From JALHST01 sp963798435 (GTDB lineage: Bacteria; Bacteroidota; Bacteroidia; Flavobacteriales; Flavobacteriaceae), in the NCBI GenBank assembly GCA_963798435.1, contig CAWCTF010000004.1:1342182-1406181 (forward strand): DNA of 64,000 nt. The letters are read 5' to 3'. The notes beneath the pieces were generated by a model, which worked only from the letters and a program-made list of their open reading frames with translations, made no database searches and was not told the DNA's origin. The translations under genes were made by a program, and so were the position numbers. This document shows positions 63,098 to 64,000 of the stretch, piece by piece. Positions within the stretch are counted from its first letter, which is position 1. Each line of letters starts with the position of its first letter.

Positions 63098-64000
63098 TCA
63101 GCCCGAGTCGATCGACCGCACTCGCCAACCGGCCTCCGTCTTCACCACGAAGACGGAGGCCGGTTCGTCGTTGCTCGACGTGGCGTCGAAGAGCACAACT
63201 CCACCCAGCCGGTTGATGGCCGTGCCGACGACGATCTCTGGCACGGATTCGAGAAGCGCAGGATCCGCCACCACCCGCTTATCCTCCGCCAGCGCGGCTG
63301 ACCCGGGTTCGTCGACACCCGCCAGGCACTCGGCGTCGAGGGCTCGGAAGCAGTCCGCGCGGAGCCGGAGTAGGAGACGAACGGCTCTGTCGGCGTCATC
63401 GCCGGCTAGGACAGCTTCCACCTGGTCGTGGCGATCGGCTCGGGGGCCAGTCGACGTCGAAGGCGCAGGCGTCGGGGTCGCTGTCGCCCTCCCCCAGTGT
63501 CGTCGTTCCTGTGGCCCGACCCGGCGGGCCCGAACCTTCCGCGGACGTCGCGGCCACGCCCCGATCGTCGTTGGCACTCCCGGCACCTCCACCACCGGCA
63601 CCGCCACCACCGACCGCGAGCCCGATCGCCGCGCAGCCGACAACGGCGCCTGCCAGAACCCACACCCGCCTCCGCACCTGTCGCGCCGCTGCTCCGGCCT
63701 GGGCAGCGAGCTCGAACGCGCGCCCTCCGGCAGATGAGCGGTGGGCCCAGGTGCGAAGCGTCGCCAGCCCCGGAACGAGATCGTCGAGCGGGTGCATGGT
63801 CTCCACCTCGTCGCGCACCGGCACCATCTCGAAGGGAGCCTCGTCGTCGAGTGCGACGGGGGCGGCGAGATCGAACAGTGCCTCGACGAGTTCGTCGAGC
63901 GTCGTCGACTCGTCGCAGAGCTCCGTGAAGCGCCGCCGCTGGTCGGCCCCGATGCCCGGAGCAGACGGGCAGCACCTGGTCGACCGCGCGACGCCCGGCA
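63098..64000 (-). CDS. Hypothetical actinobacterial membrane protein, runs off the right edge
   Basis: The minus-strand text enters from the window edge as GIGADQRRRFTELCDESTTL and LVEALFDLAAPVALDDEAP, then VPVRDEVETMHPLDDLVPGL. A single membrane helix (VWVLAGAVVGCAAIGLAVGG) precedes a Gly/Ser-rich stretch. After a frame change near 63,440 it continues as HDQVEAVLAGDDADRAVRLL, DCFRALDAECLAGVDEPGSA and SVFVVKTEAGWRVRSIDSG to a stop at 63098. A cytoplasmic N terminus with an extracytoplasmic domain after one helix is the layout of anti-sigma factors, but no zinc motif is seen. I do not recognise the family. Confidence 0.6.
   Translation of the reverse strand, partial: CRASRGRPGAARLLRASGPTSGGASRSSATSRRRSTNSSRHCSISPPPSHSTTRLPSRWCRCATRWRPCTRSTISFRGWRRFAPGPTAHLPEGARSSSLPRPEQRRDRCGGGCGFWQAPLSAARRSGSRSVVAVPVVEVPGVPTTIGAWPRRPRKVRARRVGPQERRHWGRATATPTPAPSTSTGPRADRHDQVEAVLAGDDADRAVRLLLRLRADCFRALDAECLAGVDEPGSAALAEDKRVVADPALLESVPEIVVGTAINRLGGVVLFDATSSNDEPASVFVVKTEAGWRVRSIDSG

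Noticed and set aside
58276..63975. Multiple overlapping long frames on both strands of the actinobacterial block
   Set aside because: All are shadows or frameshift pieces of pepA, lpd, sucB and the terminal membrane protein; only the pieces carrying family motifs were joined into genes.
1..64000. tRNA, rRNA, riboswitch and transposase genes
   Set aside because: I looked for cloverleaf-like segments, rRNA cores, common riboswitch cores and DDE or tyrosine-recombinase motifs and saw none I could support by eye.

Overview
The window does not read as one genome. It falls into three blocks that differ abruptly in base composition, codon use and gene affiliation. Positions 1 to about 49,860 are a moderate-GC, AT-leaning block typical of a marine Bacteroidetes of the Flavobacteriaceae type: lipoprotein signals, FdtA-type cupins, flavobacterial catabolic families and few Shine-Dalgarno sequences. 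Positions about 49,862 to 57,885 are very GC-rich and look alphaproteobacterial (Rhodobacterales-like): a chemoreceptor with a secreted Cache partner, then a transglutaminase / ATP-grasp / alpha-E operon. Positions about 57,888 to 64,000 are GC-rich and actinobacterial (Microbacteriaceae-like): PAC2 protein, leucyl aminopeptidase, dihydrolipoyl dehydrogenase and a 2-oxo acid dehydrogenase E2. At each boundary a gene from one block is cut in mid-frame and continues into a gene from another phylum. The simplest reading is an assembly or read chimera, not a natural island.

Block 1a (1-35,107) is a carbohydrate-catabolism locus. It holds the tail of a secreted glycosidase, three short-chain or medium-chain type dehydrogenases, an IlvD/Edd sugar-acid dehydratase with a GntP permease, a GH88-like hydrolase, an old-yellow-enzyme homologue, a DUF3311-like/SSS transporter pair, an amidohydrolase, a CBM9-like protein, an L-rhamnose-mutarotase-family enzyme, two Gfo/Idh/MocA oxidoreductases, three TIM-barrel sugar isomerases, an MFS transporter, a ThuA protein and a PIG-L deacetylase. 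Three large PVC-type cytochrome c proteins with different N-terminal additions (none, DUF6807-like, SGNH hydrolase) are interleaved. No SusC/SusD pair and no regulator is present. The gene set fits uptake and oxidative breakdown of deoxy sugars or sugar acids, perhaps L-fucose or L-rhamnose, with periplasmic electron acceptors; the substrate is inferred.

Block 1b (36,382-49,860) is a surface-polysaccharide cluster: a WecA/MraY-type initiating transferase, RmlA, two FdtA/QdtA-type ketoisomerases, a GNAT acetyltransferase, then a tight acyl-building cassette (adenylation enzyme, formyltransferase-like protein, ACP, ketoacyl-ACP synthase III, second ACP), a DegT aminotransferase, a Wzx flippase, a GT2 glycosyltransferase, a Wzy-like polymerase and the start of another glycosyltransferase. 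The likely product is a glycan carrying a dTDP-derived 3-amino-3,6-dideoxy sugar whose amine bears an unusual acyl group. Between 1a and 1b lies a tandem array of about 181-bp palindrome-rich repeats.

Single-base indels interrupt many genes in all three blocks. They are sparse in most of block 1, dense in the MFS gene at 31-32 kb, absent from the chemoreceptor, and very dense in the two GC-rich blocks outside it. Where the original reading can be reconstructed, most are single-base insertions. The lesions hit housekeeping genes such as lpd and sucB, so I treat them as sequence error and not as gene decay. No tRNA, rRNA, CRISPR array or transposase was seen, and I found no defence or other clearly new system. 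The acyl cassette and the PVC cytochrome trio are the most interesting biology.
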